A stretch of DNA of 64,000 nucleotides from Swingsia samuiensis (GCF_006542355.1 NZ_CP038141.1:1181501-1245500); one strand, 5' to 3'; shown: positions 53,236-62,387, numbered from the stretch's first letter. The notes: a model not told the origin generated them from the letters alone. Numbers and translations are program-made.

Positions 53236-54699
53236 ATGAGCTCTTCCGGTATTGTTCCTCAGGGCGATCATAATCAATCTTCTGAAAATGAAGATATCGA
53301 GAACGCAAATGGACATGTTATTCGTCCTGCGACGGACCCCTATGCTCCGCAGGGGATGCCTATTGCGCTGTTGGAGTTTCATTCTCCGACTACGGCGATG
53401 GTTAATTTGCCCGCAACAGCTTCGGCGCGTTACGTTATATGGGTTATTGGTTGTCTGTTTCTCGCTTGTTTGGCTGGGATGACCTTCTTCCCTTTAAACC
53501 GAGTTGTCAGCACAACAGGGCGTTTAGTTTCTACTCAACCGAATTTGATCGTTCAGCCTTTAGAAACGTCCATAGTCCGCTCGATCGATGTGCATGTTGG
53601 TGATTTTGTAAAAAAAGGTCAGGTGTTGGCTCATCTGGATCCAACGATTACAGAAGCCGATATTACCAATATGAAATTGCAACGGAATGGTTACCAAGCA
53701 CAGGTTGATCGGTTGAGGGCGGAAGCGGCTAATCAAGAGTATCGTGCCAATACGAAAAATCCGGCGTCTGTTGAACAAGCAGCTGCATTTTTGCGTCGTC
53801 GGAGTGAGTACCGTGCCCGCTTGCAAAATTATGATCAGCAGATAGCGGCTTTGAAGAATGATATTCAAGGCTATCGTGCAAATGCGGCAATGTATGCTGG
53901 GAAAATGCGTGTTGCGTCTGAGGTGTTGAAAATGCGTCAACGTGAGCAGGCTGACCAGATTGGTTCGCGTTTGTCTACGCTCGCGGCTCAGAATGATTTA
54001 ATGGAAACAGAAAGATCAGAAATTTCTTCTCAGCAAAGCGCTAATTCAGCAGTTAATAAGTTGGCCGCAATGCAAGCTGAACGGCAAAGCTATATTGAAA
54101 ATTGGCAAAGTAAAATTTATTCAGAATTAACAGAGACACAACATCATCTAGATGAGTACCGTAGTTCATATGCTAAGGCTCAATTGCGTCAGGATTTAAT
54201 TATTCTGAGGGCACCTGAAGATGGTATTGTATTAACAATCGCGAAGGCTTCGATTGGGTCCGTTATTCCGTCCGCAACACAGTTTATGACATTGGTTCCA
54301 ACCGGATATGGTGTTGAAATGGAAGCTGTGATGCGTGCGAGTGATGCCGCTTTTGTGAAAATGGGAGATCATGCTTTAGTTAAGTTTGTGGCTTTCCCCT
54401 ACACACAATATGGTGGTGCAGAAGGAACAGTTCGTGTGATTAGTGCTGACTCGTTCTCTAAGGCTGCAGGTGCTGCCGATGCAGATGGTAGCGCGGCGGC
54501 ACCAGGGAATATTGATGGGCTTTATTACCGTGTCCGTGTGCGGATAGACCGTTATACGTTGCATGGGCAGCCTTCCTTCTTCCACCCAGCTCCTGGTGTT
54601 CCGACGCAGGCCGATATTGATGTGGGTCAGAGAACGATTATGCAGTATTTCTTTAGCCGGATTACCCCCACCCTTTCAGAGGGTATGAGAGAGCCATAA
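53236..54699 (+). CDS. HlyD-family type I secretion adaptor
   Basis: 487 residues: a cytoplasmic N-terminal tail of about 70, a single membrane helix (about 73-93), then a lipoyl-like half (LIVQPLETSIVRSIDVHVGD), a long coiled coil (about 135-320) and the second half (LRQDLIILRAPEDGIVLTIA), with a beta-barrel and the C-terminal DVGQRTIMQYFFSRITPTLSEGMREP. This ending is typical of HlyD/PrsE-type adaptors. It pairs with the ABC protein upstream and recruits a TolC-like outer channel; none is encoded beside it. A terminator follows at once. Confidence 0.93.
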   Translation: MSSSGIVPQGDHNQSSENEDIENANGHVIRPATDPYAPQGMPIALLEFHSPTTAMVNLPATASARYVIWVIGCLFLACLAGMTFFPLNRVVSTTGRLVSTQPNLIVQPLETSIVRSIDVHVGDFVKKGQVLAHLDPTITEADITNMKLQRNGYQAQVDRLRAEAANQEYRANTKNPASVEQAAAFLRRRSEYRARLQNYDQQIAALKNDIQGYRANAAMYAGKMRVASEVLKMRQREQADQIGSRLSTLAAQNDLMETERSEISSQQSANSAVNKLAAMQAERQSYIENWQSKIYSELTETQHHLDEYRSSYAKAQLRQDLIILRAPEDGIVLTIAKASIGSVIPSATQFMTLVPTGYGVEMEAVMRASDAAFVKMGDHALVKFVAFPYTQYGGAEGTVRVISADSFSKAAGAADADGSAAAPGNIDGLYYRVRVRIDRYTLHGQPSFFHPAPGVPTQADIDVGQRTIMQYFFSRITPTLSEGMREP

Positions 54700-54708
54700 G
54701 GGAAAGGA

Positions 54709-54735
54709 AACGCTCGGTTCGTCCGGGCGTTTTTT
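54709..54735 (+). terminator. terminator after the hlyD-like gene
   Basis: AACGCTCGG (54709-54717) and CCGGGCGTT (54723-54731) with a TTCGT loop and a T-run to 54735. Only 29 bases separate it from the next start, leaving no room for a full promoter in between. Confidence 0.85.
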
Positions 54736-54764
54736 CTTTGGAGTCCGTTCAAGGTTTTGAGATT

Positions 54765-56513
54765 ATGACATTTAAGCGCCGTGTTACGTCTCTTGTTTCT
54801 TCAAAAGGGAAGCTAGAGCAAGCAATTCACTATATGGAAACAGGTGAAGCTGTTCGCGGCTTTGCTATATTGAGTCGTCTCGCTGCGCAGGGGGATAAGG
54901 AAGCTCAGTTTCGGGTTGGGCGTGCATATTTAAATGGCCAAGGAGTACCGCCAAGCCTAGAGGATGGAGCCCGGTGGTTGTTTACCGCTGCTGAAAAGCA
55001 CCACCGAGAGGCTATGTTTGTCTTGGCAACTTTGTATGTTGTCGGGCTTCCGGAAGATTTTGAAATAAAAACGATGGATGCAGGGTTAGACCTTGCGCCG
55101 AAACCTGTGAGCGGGCCCCGCAAACCCGATTTTCATCAAGGCTTACATTGGGCTAAGATTGCTGCCGACCATGGCTCAGCTGATGCACAGGCTCTTTTAG
55201 GGTATATTTTAACAAATGGCCCAGAAGATATAAAAAATATTGAGCAAGCGCGTTATTGGTATGAAAAATCTGCGGCAGCCGACTGTTCTCAAGGGCATTT
55301 GGGGGTCGCTTTAGATCTGTTGCAAAACAACCCGACGGATGAGCAAGGTAAAATAGCAGCGGACCATCTCAAAAAAGCAACGGAAGGTGGTTTGGGAACG
55401 GCGTTTGAATTGCTTGGGCGGATGAGTGAAAATGGGATTATTTTACCGCATGATATGAAGGCGGCAGCACATTATTATCATGAAGCCGCTGAAAGAAATG
55501 TTGTTTTTGCTCAAGCTCGCTATGGACTGATGCTGTTAGAAGGTGTCGGTGTTGAGCAGCATTATGGGCGTGCGGAAACATGGTTAAGGCGAGCAGCCCT
55601 CAACGCAGATGCAGAATCGGCAGCACTTCTTGGAGACCTTTATGCCAATGGAGGAGAGCTGCCACCTAATATCGTAGAGGCCGCGAAATGGTATCGCTTA
55701 GCCGCAGAACAAAATCATAGTGGTGCTGCACGTGCTTTGGGTATTTTATTTTTGACAGGCAAGGGTGTCCATCGTGACCCTGACGCAGCGACACATTGGT
55801 TTCAAGTGGCGGCTGCAGCAGGAGATGTAAAGGCTGCTGCTGATTTTGGTAATTTATTGTTAACGGGCGCAGGGGCGTCTGAGGAAGAAAAAAATGCTTT
55901 AAAGAAAAGTTTTGAAGAAGCTGCTGCCAAAGGAGATTTGGTTGGCGCTTTTAATTTGGGTGTTTGTCTTTCTGAGGGGGTTGGTAGCTCGTCAGATGAG
56001 CGTGAAGCCGTTGAGTGGATGAAAAAAGCTGCTGAAGGGGTTGTGAATGCTCAATACTGGTATGGCCGCATGTTGCTTGAAGGACGCGGGGTAGAACCTG
56101 ACCCGAAAGAGGCCTTTCTGTGGATCGAAAAGGCTGCAGAAGCCGGTATGGACGAAGCGCAGGTGGCTCTTGCACAACTGTTGGTTACAGGACAGGTGGA
56201 TGGAATTAAGGATCATGTGCGTGCGTTTGGTTATTACAGGCGTGCAGCGGAAGTCGGTAATGTAAACGCGATGTTCTCTTTGGCGGCGATGTACGGTGGA
56301 GGCCATGAAGTGCCAGAAAATCGTATAGAAGCTCAAAAATGGTTTCGTAAGGCTGCTGAGGAAGGCCATAGTTTATCACAATTGATGCTTGGGCGATATT
56401 TGGTCCGAGGGTTAGCCGGCGTTACAGATAAGGCCGAAGGGCGGAAATGGCTTTTGCTTGCCAAGGAGCAGGGTATAGAGGATGGCGAGATAGATTTAGA
56501 CACCCTCAATTGA
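54765..56513 (+). CDS. long Sel1-repeat protein
   Basis: About 582 residues made almost entirely of Sel1-like repeats (36-44 residues each, about 13 of them). Each has the A...G...A.(Y/L)GxxYxxGxGVxxD pattern, for example FRVGRAYLNGQGVPPSLEDG, YGLMLLEGVGVEQHYGRAET and YGRMLLEGRGVEPDPKEAFL. There is no signal peptide or membrane helix, so it is probably cytoplasmic, forming a curved scaffold for protein contacts. ATG 54765 is used, with AAGG 10 bases upstream; a TTG at 54738 lies just behind the terminator. It sits between the secretion genes and the glycosyltransferases and may organise them; this is inference. Confidence 0.85.
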   Translation: MTFKRRVTSLVSSKGKLEQAIHYMETGEAVRGFAILSRLAAQGDKEAQFRVGRAYLNGQGVPPSLEDGARWLFTAAEKHHREAMFVLATLYVVGLPEDFEIKTMDAGLDLAPKPVSGPRKPDFHQGLHWAKIAADHGSADAQALLGYILTNGPEDIKNIEQARYWYEKSAAADCSQGHLGVALDLLQNNPTDEQGKIAADHLKKATEGGLGTAFELLGRMSENGIILPHDMKAAAHYYHEAAERNVVFAQARYGLMLLEGVGVEQHYGRAETWLRRAALNADAESAALLGDLYANGGELPPNIVEAAKWYRLAAEQNHSGAARALGILFLTGKGVHRDPDAATHWFQVAAAAGDVKAAADFGNLLLTGAGASEEEKNALKKSFEEAAAKGDLVGAFNLGVCLSEGVGSSSDEREAVEWMKKAAEGVVNAQYWYGRMLLEGRGVEPDPKEAFLWIEKAAEAGMDEAQVALAQLLVTGQVDGIKDHVRAFGYYRRAAEVGNVNAMFSLAAMYGGGHEVPENRIEAQKWFRKAAEEGHSLSQLMLGRYLVRGLAGVTDKAEGRKWLLLAKEQGIEDGEIDLDTLN

Positions 56514-56537
56514 AGGCTGAGTTGAAGAAGAGAGTGA

Positions 56538-59489
56538 ATGAGAGAAAAAGGATCTGATCAACCAGACCTGACGGGAACAACTTCTCGCGTTAATTTTAGT
56601 GGGTATGGCCATAAGGTTACGGATGCCGACAGAGCGCAGTGGCGCGATGTAATGAATGCTCGTGCTCAAGAGGCATTTCATCGAGGGCAGGAGTTTGTAA
56701 AAAAAGGGAACTTAGAAGACGGTATTTTTTGGTTAGAGCGTGCTCATCGTATGGCGCGTAAAAGTCCCAATGTAACATGGGCCTTAGCCTTAGCGTATTT
56801 GAGCGCAGGTCATTTAGATGAAAGCTTAGTAAAGCTAGAGAGCCTTCACCAACAGTATGATTTACGAGAAGCCGCTTTTTTGGAAGCGGTTTGTTTAGTA
56901 AATATAAACCAAAAAAAGGAAGCATTAAACCGTTTGGGCTGTGCTTTAGGGCGTTTTCATGTTGTCCCGGAAATGACGTCACTTATTGAGGATTTAGTTA
57001 AACAGTTTAAGCGTGATGGATGGTGCACGCTTTCGAATAGCGGGGTCTTAGCGATCCATACACAAAAAGATATTCAGATTATATGTGATGGTAAGGAGGT
57101 TTTCTCCGGTAAAGCTGATGGATTATACTCTTTGCCGAAAGGCTGGAGTTCTGCACGTTGTTTGGAAGTAAAAAGAGGGCAGAAGCATCTTTTAGGAAGT
57201 CCTATAAATATAGCTTCAATTACGCGCTGTGAATCTTTGGTTCGGGCGACGGCCTCTGGTTTAGAGGGGTGGTTGTGGTATCCTGCTGACCCAGATCATG
57301 TACCAACAATTCACATTGGACCACAAGAAACACCACAGATTGTGTCAGAGTATGCGAAAGATGTTGATAGCGATCAACCTTTGCCGCGACCTCGGATATT
57401 TCGTATTGAATTAAGAAAAATCCCAGCACGAACTAAGCAGGTTATGATACGGGACGAGCATGGTCGCCCGCTGGTCGGTGCGCCTCTTAATCCAGATATT
57501 GGAGCCTTATTTAGTCGCAAGCGAAAAACACCCGCTTATCTCAGGCCACAGCCTGTTGAGGAATGGCCTGTGCGGCCCGCTATAGATCGTAAAAGCCGCG
57601 GTTGGGCCGTTATTATTCCAGTTTATAAAGACGAAGTAAAAACCTTGGCCTGCCTAAGGAGTGTTTTTGCAACGGTCGGGCCAGATGTTTCGATTATTGT
57701 TATAGATGATGCAACCCCTGAGCCGGCTTTGGCAAAAAAGTTGGATGATCTAAGGGTAGAAAAACGTATCACCTTAATAAGACATAAGGAAAATTTAGGA
57801 TATCCGGCTTCAGTTAATGACGGTTTGCGTTTGGCAAAAGGTCGAGATGTTGTTTTGTTAAATAGTGATACTTTGGTTTTTCCCAAGTGGTTAGAACGCT
57901 TGGAAAAGCGCATGAAGACGACCGATGTGGGAACGTTAACGCCGTTTTCCAATGACGCCAGTATTCTTTCATATCCATCTGTGAAAGAGAGAAATCCTAT
58001 TCCTTCTTCTAAGCAAGCTAAAGCTATAGATCGGCTTTGCTCTCGGTTATTTAAAAGCGAAGAGGCGAGGATAGAACTGCCAACAGCCAATGGTTTTTGT
58101 ATGGCGATTTCAGCGGAGTGCTTGGAAGAAACGGGGCTTTTTCGAGAGGATGTTTTTAGCCTTGGATACGGAGAAGAAAATGATTTTTGCTTGCGAGCAT
58201 CTGCCTTAGGGTTCCGACACTATCCTGCACCGGATGTATTTGTTGCTCATTTTGGGTCTGTTTCTTTTGGGAGTAGCCGCAAGGCACTCATCACGCGCAA
58301 TTTGTCAGTTTTGGAGGCGTTGCATCCCGGTTACCATGCTCTTGTGGGACGTTTTATTCGTTCAGATGCCTTGGGAGGTTTAAGAAGAGCAATAGATGCC
58401 GCCAGAGTAGAAAAGCTAAGGGGGTCTCGTCCGTCTATTTTGTTGATTCAGCATGATGCTGGAGGCGGAGTGGGGAAAGCTGTCTCTGAAAGAGCTGCGG
58501 ATTGGGAAGAAAAAGGTTATTTTGTATTATCGTTGCGTCCGACTGAAGATGGGTGTTGGATTGAACCGTTACAAAAAGAGAGTTCTTCAACGCCCAATAT
58601 GACTTTTGTTTTGCCGCAAGAAACATCAACGTTTGTTGCCTTATTAAAAGATTTAAAACTAGCTCAAATAGAATGGCATCATTTAGTGGGCCATGCGCCT
58701 ATGATTAGACAGCTCCATGAGAAAGTTGGTGTTCCGTATAGTGTATTTGTCCATGATTATATGTCTTTTTGCCCGCGGATATCTTTGTTGAATGGTGAAG
58801 GGCATTATTGTGGTGAGCCAGAACTTTCTGAATGTGAGAATTGTATTAACACGTCGGGAAGTTATTTGGATGAATCGATAACGGTTTCTAAATTGTTGGA
58901 TCGCTCTCAAAAGGAATTTCAAAAAGCAAAGAATATTATGGTGCCGTCCAATGATACGGCACGTCGCATGAAGCGGCATTTCCCTTTTATTGAGCCTGAA
59001 GTTCACTTTTTAGAACAGGATATTCTTGAAAAGAATAGGGCGGGAGAAAAGGGACAGTTAGGGGCAGATGGTATTTTGCGGATTTGTGTTGTCGGAGGAA
59101 TAAGCCGTTGGAAAGGGTATGATGTTCTTTTGCAGATGGCTTCTGAAATAAAAAAACACTCCTTGCCAATTGAAATTGTTCTTGTGGGGCATACACCAGA
59201 TGATGAAGGTCTTATTGCGCAAGGAGTAAAAGTAACAGGGCATTACCAAGAGGAAGAAGCGGTTTCTTTAATCAAACAACAAAAGGCAACGATTGGCTTT
59301 ATACCATCCATTTCTCCAGAAACATGGTGCTACGCTTTAACATTATTATGGAAAAGTGACTTGAGAGTGTTGTGTTTTAATATTGGAGCACAAGCAGAAC
59401 GTATCCAGAGAACAGGACGGGGGATGGTTTTGCCGTTAGGAATGCCGATAGAAATGCTGCTTAGGTTTCTTTTAAGAGAAATCAATTAA
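56538..59489 (+). CDS. multidomain glycosyltransferase: TPR-like, GT2 and GT4-like
   Basis: 983 residues in several parts. Residues about 35-140 form TPR-like helices (GNLEDGIFWLERAHRMARKS; AGHLDESLVKLESLH). Residues about 160-300 look beta-rich and are unrecognised. A GT2 domain covers about 352-610: GWAVIIPVYKDEVKTLACLR, IIVIDDATPEP, DVVLLNSDTLVFPKWLERL and SLGYGEENDFCLRA. From about 630 a GT4/GT-B-like part begins SILLIQHDAGGGVGKAV and has VVGGISRWKGYDVLLQMASE and a weak GIGFIPSISPETWCY end. It is predicted to be cytoplasmic. Two transferases in one chain suggest two successive sugars on one acceptor. It follows the Sel1 gene by 24 bp. Confidence 0.85.
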   Translation: MREKGSDQPDLTGTTSRVNFSGYGHKVTDADRAQWRDVMNARAQEAFHRGQEFVKKGNLEDGIFWLERAHRMARKSPNVTWALALAYLSAGHLDESLVKLESLHQQYDLREAAFLEAVCLVNINQKKEALNRLGCALGRFHVVPEMTSLIEDLVKQFKRDGWCTLSNSGVLAIHTQKDIQIICDGKEVFSGKADGLYSLPKGWSSARCLEVKRGQKHLLGSPINIASITRCESLVRATASGLEGWLWYPADPDHVPTIHIGPQETPQIVSEYAKDVDSDQPLPRPRIFRIELRKIPARTKQVMIRDEHGRPLVGAPLNPDIGALFSRKRKTPAYLRPQPVEEWPVRPAIDRKSRGWAVIIPVYKDEVKTLACLRSVFATVGPDVSIIVIDDATPEPALAKKLDDLRVEKRITLIRHKENLGYPASVNDGLRLAKGRDVVLLNSDTLVFPKWLERLEKRMKTTDVGTLTPFSNDASILSYPSVKERNPIPSSKQAKAIDRLCSRLFKSEEARIELPTANGFCMAISAECLEETGLFREDVFSLGYGEENDFCLRASALGFRHYPAPDVFVAHFGSVSFGSSRKALITRNLSVLEALHPGYHALVGRFIRSDALGGLRRAIDAARVEKLRGSRPSILLIQHDAGGGVGKAVSERAADWEEKGYFVLSLRPTEDGCWIEPLQKESSSTPNMTFVLPQETSTFVALLKDLKLAQIEWHHLVGHAPMIRQLHEKVGVPYSVFVHDYMSFCPRISLLNGEGHYCGEPELSECENCINTSGSYLDESITVSKLLDRSQKEFQKAKNIMVPSNDTARRMKRHFPFIEPEVHFLEQDILEKNRAGEKGQLGADGILRICVVGGISRWKGYDVLLQMASEIKKHSLPIEIVLVGHTPDDEGLIAQGVKVTGHYQEEEAVSLIKQQKATIGFIPSISPETWCYALTLLWKSDLRVLCFNIGAQAERIQRTGRGMVLPLGMPIEMLLRFLLREIN

Positions 59490-59646
59490 ATATTTTTGAT
59501 AGTTATAGAAAGAAACTCTTATGCTTCTTATTGGTTTGTGTTGTGTCTGAATGCTTAATGATTGAAAACTAGGCAATTTTCAGCATTGATGGTAGAGTTG
59601 CTAAAGTTATTTATTTGATTTTTTTGAAGTAAAGCGGGAGTAGGGA

Positions 59647-60546
59647 ATGGAAAAGAAGTCAGAAGAGTCGGCACAGCAGACCCGTATTATAGATTTAAAA
59701 GCTGGGGCTCATATGATGGTGTTAGATGCAGGTGTTTTCTGCATTTTCCATACTTTGGGTCAGCAGCCTCCTGGACCAGCAGGTCTGCCTGGAGTTCGTA
59801 TTTCAAAAGCGCCTGGTACGCCACCTGGTATCGTGAGTGTCAGTACATTTGAAGAAGATGGTTGGATCGGCGGTATTAACGGAGCAGCTCTGGTTCGAGT
59901 TCTTCGTGGTCCGGCAGCTATTTTGGTAACAACCTATCAAGAGCCAGACAGCACCCATGAAGCTCCGAAGCTTCAAGTCGCTCAGCTTGCGGGGCCTGCT
60001 GTTGCACCATCACAACCAGCATCTTCACAGTCTAGCGGTGAAGTTGTTAGTGCTGAAGATATTGAAATCTCAGCTCATATTCAGCGTCTGGGTGATGTTG
60101 GTGGTGTTATTGGTAAATGGATGGGTGAGCCAGGAAGCCAAGCGTGGATTGAAGGCTTTAGTATTGAATCTAAAAACTCAGTACCATCAGAAGATATTGA
60201 ATATCAGGCTGTACTCGGAAAAGGTTGGCTTTCTCCTTGGGCTGAAGGCGGGCAGTATTGCGGATCTCGTGGAATGGCTCTGCCTATCCTCGGTTTGCGT
60301 GTCCGTTTGAAGGGGGAAGCTGAAAAGACGCATAAAATACGTTTGACGGCATCATTTACAGATGGCACCCGTTTAGGACCAGTTGATGGCTCTGAGGCTT
60401 TAGAAGCAGAAAGTCTTGCTCCATTAGAGGCATTCTTGCTTGAGGTTGTTGATCAGTCTGAAGCTGGTGAGACAACAAAAACAACAAAAAAGCCTGCACG
60501 TAGTAAAACAACAAAGACGACTACTAAGCGTAAAGCTGCAGAGTAA
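59647..60546 (+). CDS. protein with three ChW (hydrophobic W)-like repeats and basic tail
   Basis: 299 residues without a signal peptide. Residues about 11-97 are a beta-rich N-terminal domain, then a Pro/Ser/Ala linker (about 101-135). Three tandem units of about 38 residues follow (138-174, 183-222, 229-267). The second, IEYQAVLGKGWLSPWAEGGQ followed by YCGSRGMALPILGLRVRL, closely fits the clostridial hydrophobic-W pattern (GW..W...G..CG..G...-x-I-L). The first and third are looser, with FTDGTRLGPVDGSEAL in the third. The tail from 277 is Lys/Thr/Ala-rich (TTKTTKKPARSKTTKTTT). ChW domains are linked to cell-surface binding in Firmicutes. Its own promoter region of 157 bp precedes it. It could be cargo of the type I system or a cytoplasmic binding protein. 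Confidence 0.7.
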   Translation: MEKKSEESAQQTRIIDLKAGAHMMVLDAGVFCIFHTLGQQPPGPAGLPGVRISKAPGTPPGIVSVSTFEEDGWIGGINGAALVRVLRGPAAILVTTYQEPDSTHEAPKLQVAQLAGPAVAPSQPASSQSSGEVVSAEDIEISAHIQRLGDVGGVIGKWMGEPGSQAWIEGFSIESKNSVPSEDIEYQAVLGKGWLSPWAEGGQYCGSRGMALPILGLRVRLKGEAEKTHKIRLTASFTDGTRLGPVDGSEALEAESLAPLEAFLLEVVDQSEAGETTKTTKKPARSKTTKTTTKRKAAE

Positions 60547-60646
60547 TATGAAGTGTGTGCCCAGTCCTATATATGGGGCTGGGTATATTTCCTGATAAGA
60601 ATTGTTGTCAGGGTTGGTTGTTCTCTTTTAGATGCCGGGATTTGGT

Positions 60647-61885
60647 GTGCGTTATCTATTTGTTCATCAGAATTTTCCGGGACAATTTTTACATTTTGTC
60701 CGATATTTACACGAGCAAGGTGGACACGAAATTGTTTTCATCTCAGAAGCTAATGAAGGGAATATACCCGGGGTAAGACGTGTTATTTACCGTGTTCCCC
60801 GTCTTCCTTCGACCGCGACACATCCTCATGTACGTGAATTTGAATATGGCATTTTGCGTGCAGAAGCTGTGGCTACAGCAGCAAAAACTCTTAAAAATTT
60901 AGGTTATGAACCAGATATTATCATCGGCCACCATGGGTGGGGTGAATTATTGAATTTGGTTGATGTGTTTCCGACTTGTCCTATTTTAGGATATTATGAA
61001 TTCTTTTATCACACCAATCAAAATGATGTTGGGTTTGACCCAGAATTTCCATTGCGGCCAGACTTTACGCCTGTCATCCGCACAAAAAACGCGATTAACC
61101 TTCAAGCGCTTTGTTTAGAGCGTGGTTACGGGCAAACCCCTACCGAGTTTCAAAAGTCAACATATCCAGATTGGGCTCAAAGGAAAATTTCTCTTTTGCG
61201 AGAAGGAGTTAATCTCGATCTTTGCAAGCCTGATGCTAAGGCGCATAAACGTAATTTGGTAATTAATGGTGTTAAAATCACACCTAAAGATGCTTTGATT
61301 ACGTATGTTGCGCGTAATCTGGAGCCATATCGTGGCTTCCATAGCATGATGCGTGCTCTACCTAAAATTTTAGATGAAAGAAAAGACGCTCAGGTTATTT
61401 TAGTGGGCGGCGATAAAGTAAGCTATGGGTCCCCTCCTGCAAAGCATGGAAGCTGGAGTAATTTCATGCTTGAAGAATTAAAAGGTAAATTGGATTTAGA
61501 TCGTGTTCATTTGGTGGGTAAAGTCGCATATGATGATTTTAGAGCGCTTTTAAAAAGATCTGATGTGCATGTTTATTTGAGCTATCCTTTTGTCGCTTCG
61601 TGGTCCTTGCGTGAAGCTATGGCAACGGGGTGTACGATTGTTGGAAGCGATACAGCATCCGTTGAAGAGTTTATCCATGACCGTTCGACAGGGCGTATAG
61701 TTCCGTTTTTACAGCCTGATAAAATCGCAGATACGATTTTGGAACTTCTGGAAGATCGGAAGCAAGCTCGTCATTTGGGGCAAAAAGCTCGACGATATGC
61801 TGAAAAAGAACTTGATCTCCAAGAGTATTTAAGAAGATATGATGACCTTGTTCAGAATGTAATTGAGAAGAATTCGTTCAAATAA
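60647..61885 (+). CDS. GT4-family glycosyltransferase
   Basis: About 412 residues with a GT-B fold. The N-terminal domain begins RYLFVHQNFPGQFLHFVRYL and has IIIGHHGWGELLNLVDVFP and ILGYYEFFYHTNQNDVGFDP. The C-terminal donor-binding domain has ITYVARNLEPYRGFHSMMRA, AQVILVGGDKVSYG and the acidic/arginine motif SYPFVASWSLREAMATGCTI. This type uses nucleotide sugars in capsule, O-antigen or protein-glycan synthesis. GTG 60647 is chosen, since family members start (M/V)RYLFVHQNFPGQF and GGGA lies 6 bases before it; ATG 60632 adds five residues. Sugar and acceptor are unknown. Confidence 0.85.
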   Translation: MRYLFVHQNFPGQFLHFVRYLHEQGGHEIVFISEANEGNIPGVRRVIYRVPRLPSTATHPHVREFEYGILRAEAVATAAKTLKNLGYEPDIIIGHHGWGELLNLVDVFPTCPILGYYEFFYHTNQNDVGFDPEFPLRPDFTPVIRTKNAINLQALCLERGYGQTPTEFQKSTYPDWAQRKISLLREGVNLDLCKPDAKAHKRNLVINGVKITPKDALITYVARNLEPYRGFHSMMRALPKILDERKDAQVILVGGDKVSYGSPPAKHGSWSNFMLEELKGKLDLDRVHLVGKVAYDDFRALLKRSDVHVYLSYPFVASWSLREAMATGCTIVGSDTASVEEFIHDRSTGRIVPFLQPDKIADTILELLEDRKQARHLGQKARRYAEKELDLQEYLRRYDDLVQNVIEKNSFK

Positions 61886-61901
61886 TTAAAGGGGCATTGG
61901 C

Positions 61902-62327
61902 ATGACGAGTAAAATTCTTCCCGGATTTGATAGCATCGTTCATGAATGGGTTGTAAAAAAAAGCTCAGCAGAACGTCCAATGCGTTTGAACGAACAAGAG
62001 ATCGAGGATTTAGCCAAAGCCTCGCTTGAGGCTCTTAAACATCGTGTTTTTGGAACAGGGTGGGGGCGGCTGCAGGAATTAACTGCTGGCTGGGTTGTTC
62101 AAAAGCAACAAGGCATTATGCCTCAACCTTTGCACGAAGAGGATTTGCAGGTATTCGCTAGCTTTGCTTTGGAGTCCTTGACGCGTAGCCCTTATGCATT
62201 GCAGGAGGGAAATACTCCATTGCAAAATAACAATGAAGTTGAGAGTGTTGCAGAGGAGCTGGAAGCCCCCAATAATGAAGGTGATATTTATAAATATGCA
62301 CGTGCTCATTTAGCTTCTTGCTTATAA
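61902..62327 (+). CDS. small protein with an internal duplication
   Basis: 141 residues made of two diverged repeats. Repeat A, about 7-50, contains FDSIVHEWVVKKSSAERPMR and LNEQEIEDLAKASLEALKHR. Repeat B, about 53-98, contains WGRLQELTAGWVVQKQQGIM and PLHEEDLQVFASFALESL. Both share WVV(K/Q)K, a proline, then an acidic helix ending in A..SL..L. An acidic Asn/Glu-rich tail follows. There is no signal peptide. I do not know the family. It follows the glycosyltransferase by 16 bp with GGGGC upstream, so it belongs to the same operon and may be an accessory or small adaptor. Confidence 0.65.
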   Translation: MTSKILPGFDSIVHEWVVKKSSAERPMRLNEQEIEDLAKASLEALKHRVFGTGWGRLQELTAGWVVQKQQGIMPQPLHEEDLQVFASFALESLTRSPYALQEGNTPLQNNNEVESVAEELEAPNNEGDIYKYARAHLASCL

Positions 62328-62364
62328 CTGCAATAAACGAGCGCTCTATTTTCGTGTTTCTGTG

Positions 62365-62387
62365 ACGGCTCTTTAATAGAGCCGTTT
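62365..62387. terminator. hairpin between the operon end and the minus-strand GT2 gene
   Basis: ACGGCTCT (62365-62372) and AGAGCCGT (62378-62385), loop TTAAT, followed by TTTAAAGTTTTT on the plus strand. It touches the stop codon of the GT2 gene on the minus strand and probably ends both. Confidence 0.7.

Noticed and set aside
62365-62387. Hairpin as a riboswitch or attenuator
   Set aside because: It is a simple 8-bp stem between convergent genes, which a terminator explains.
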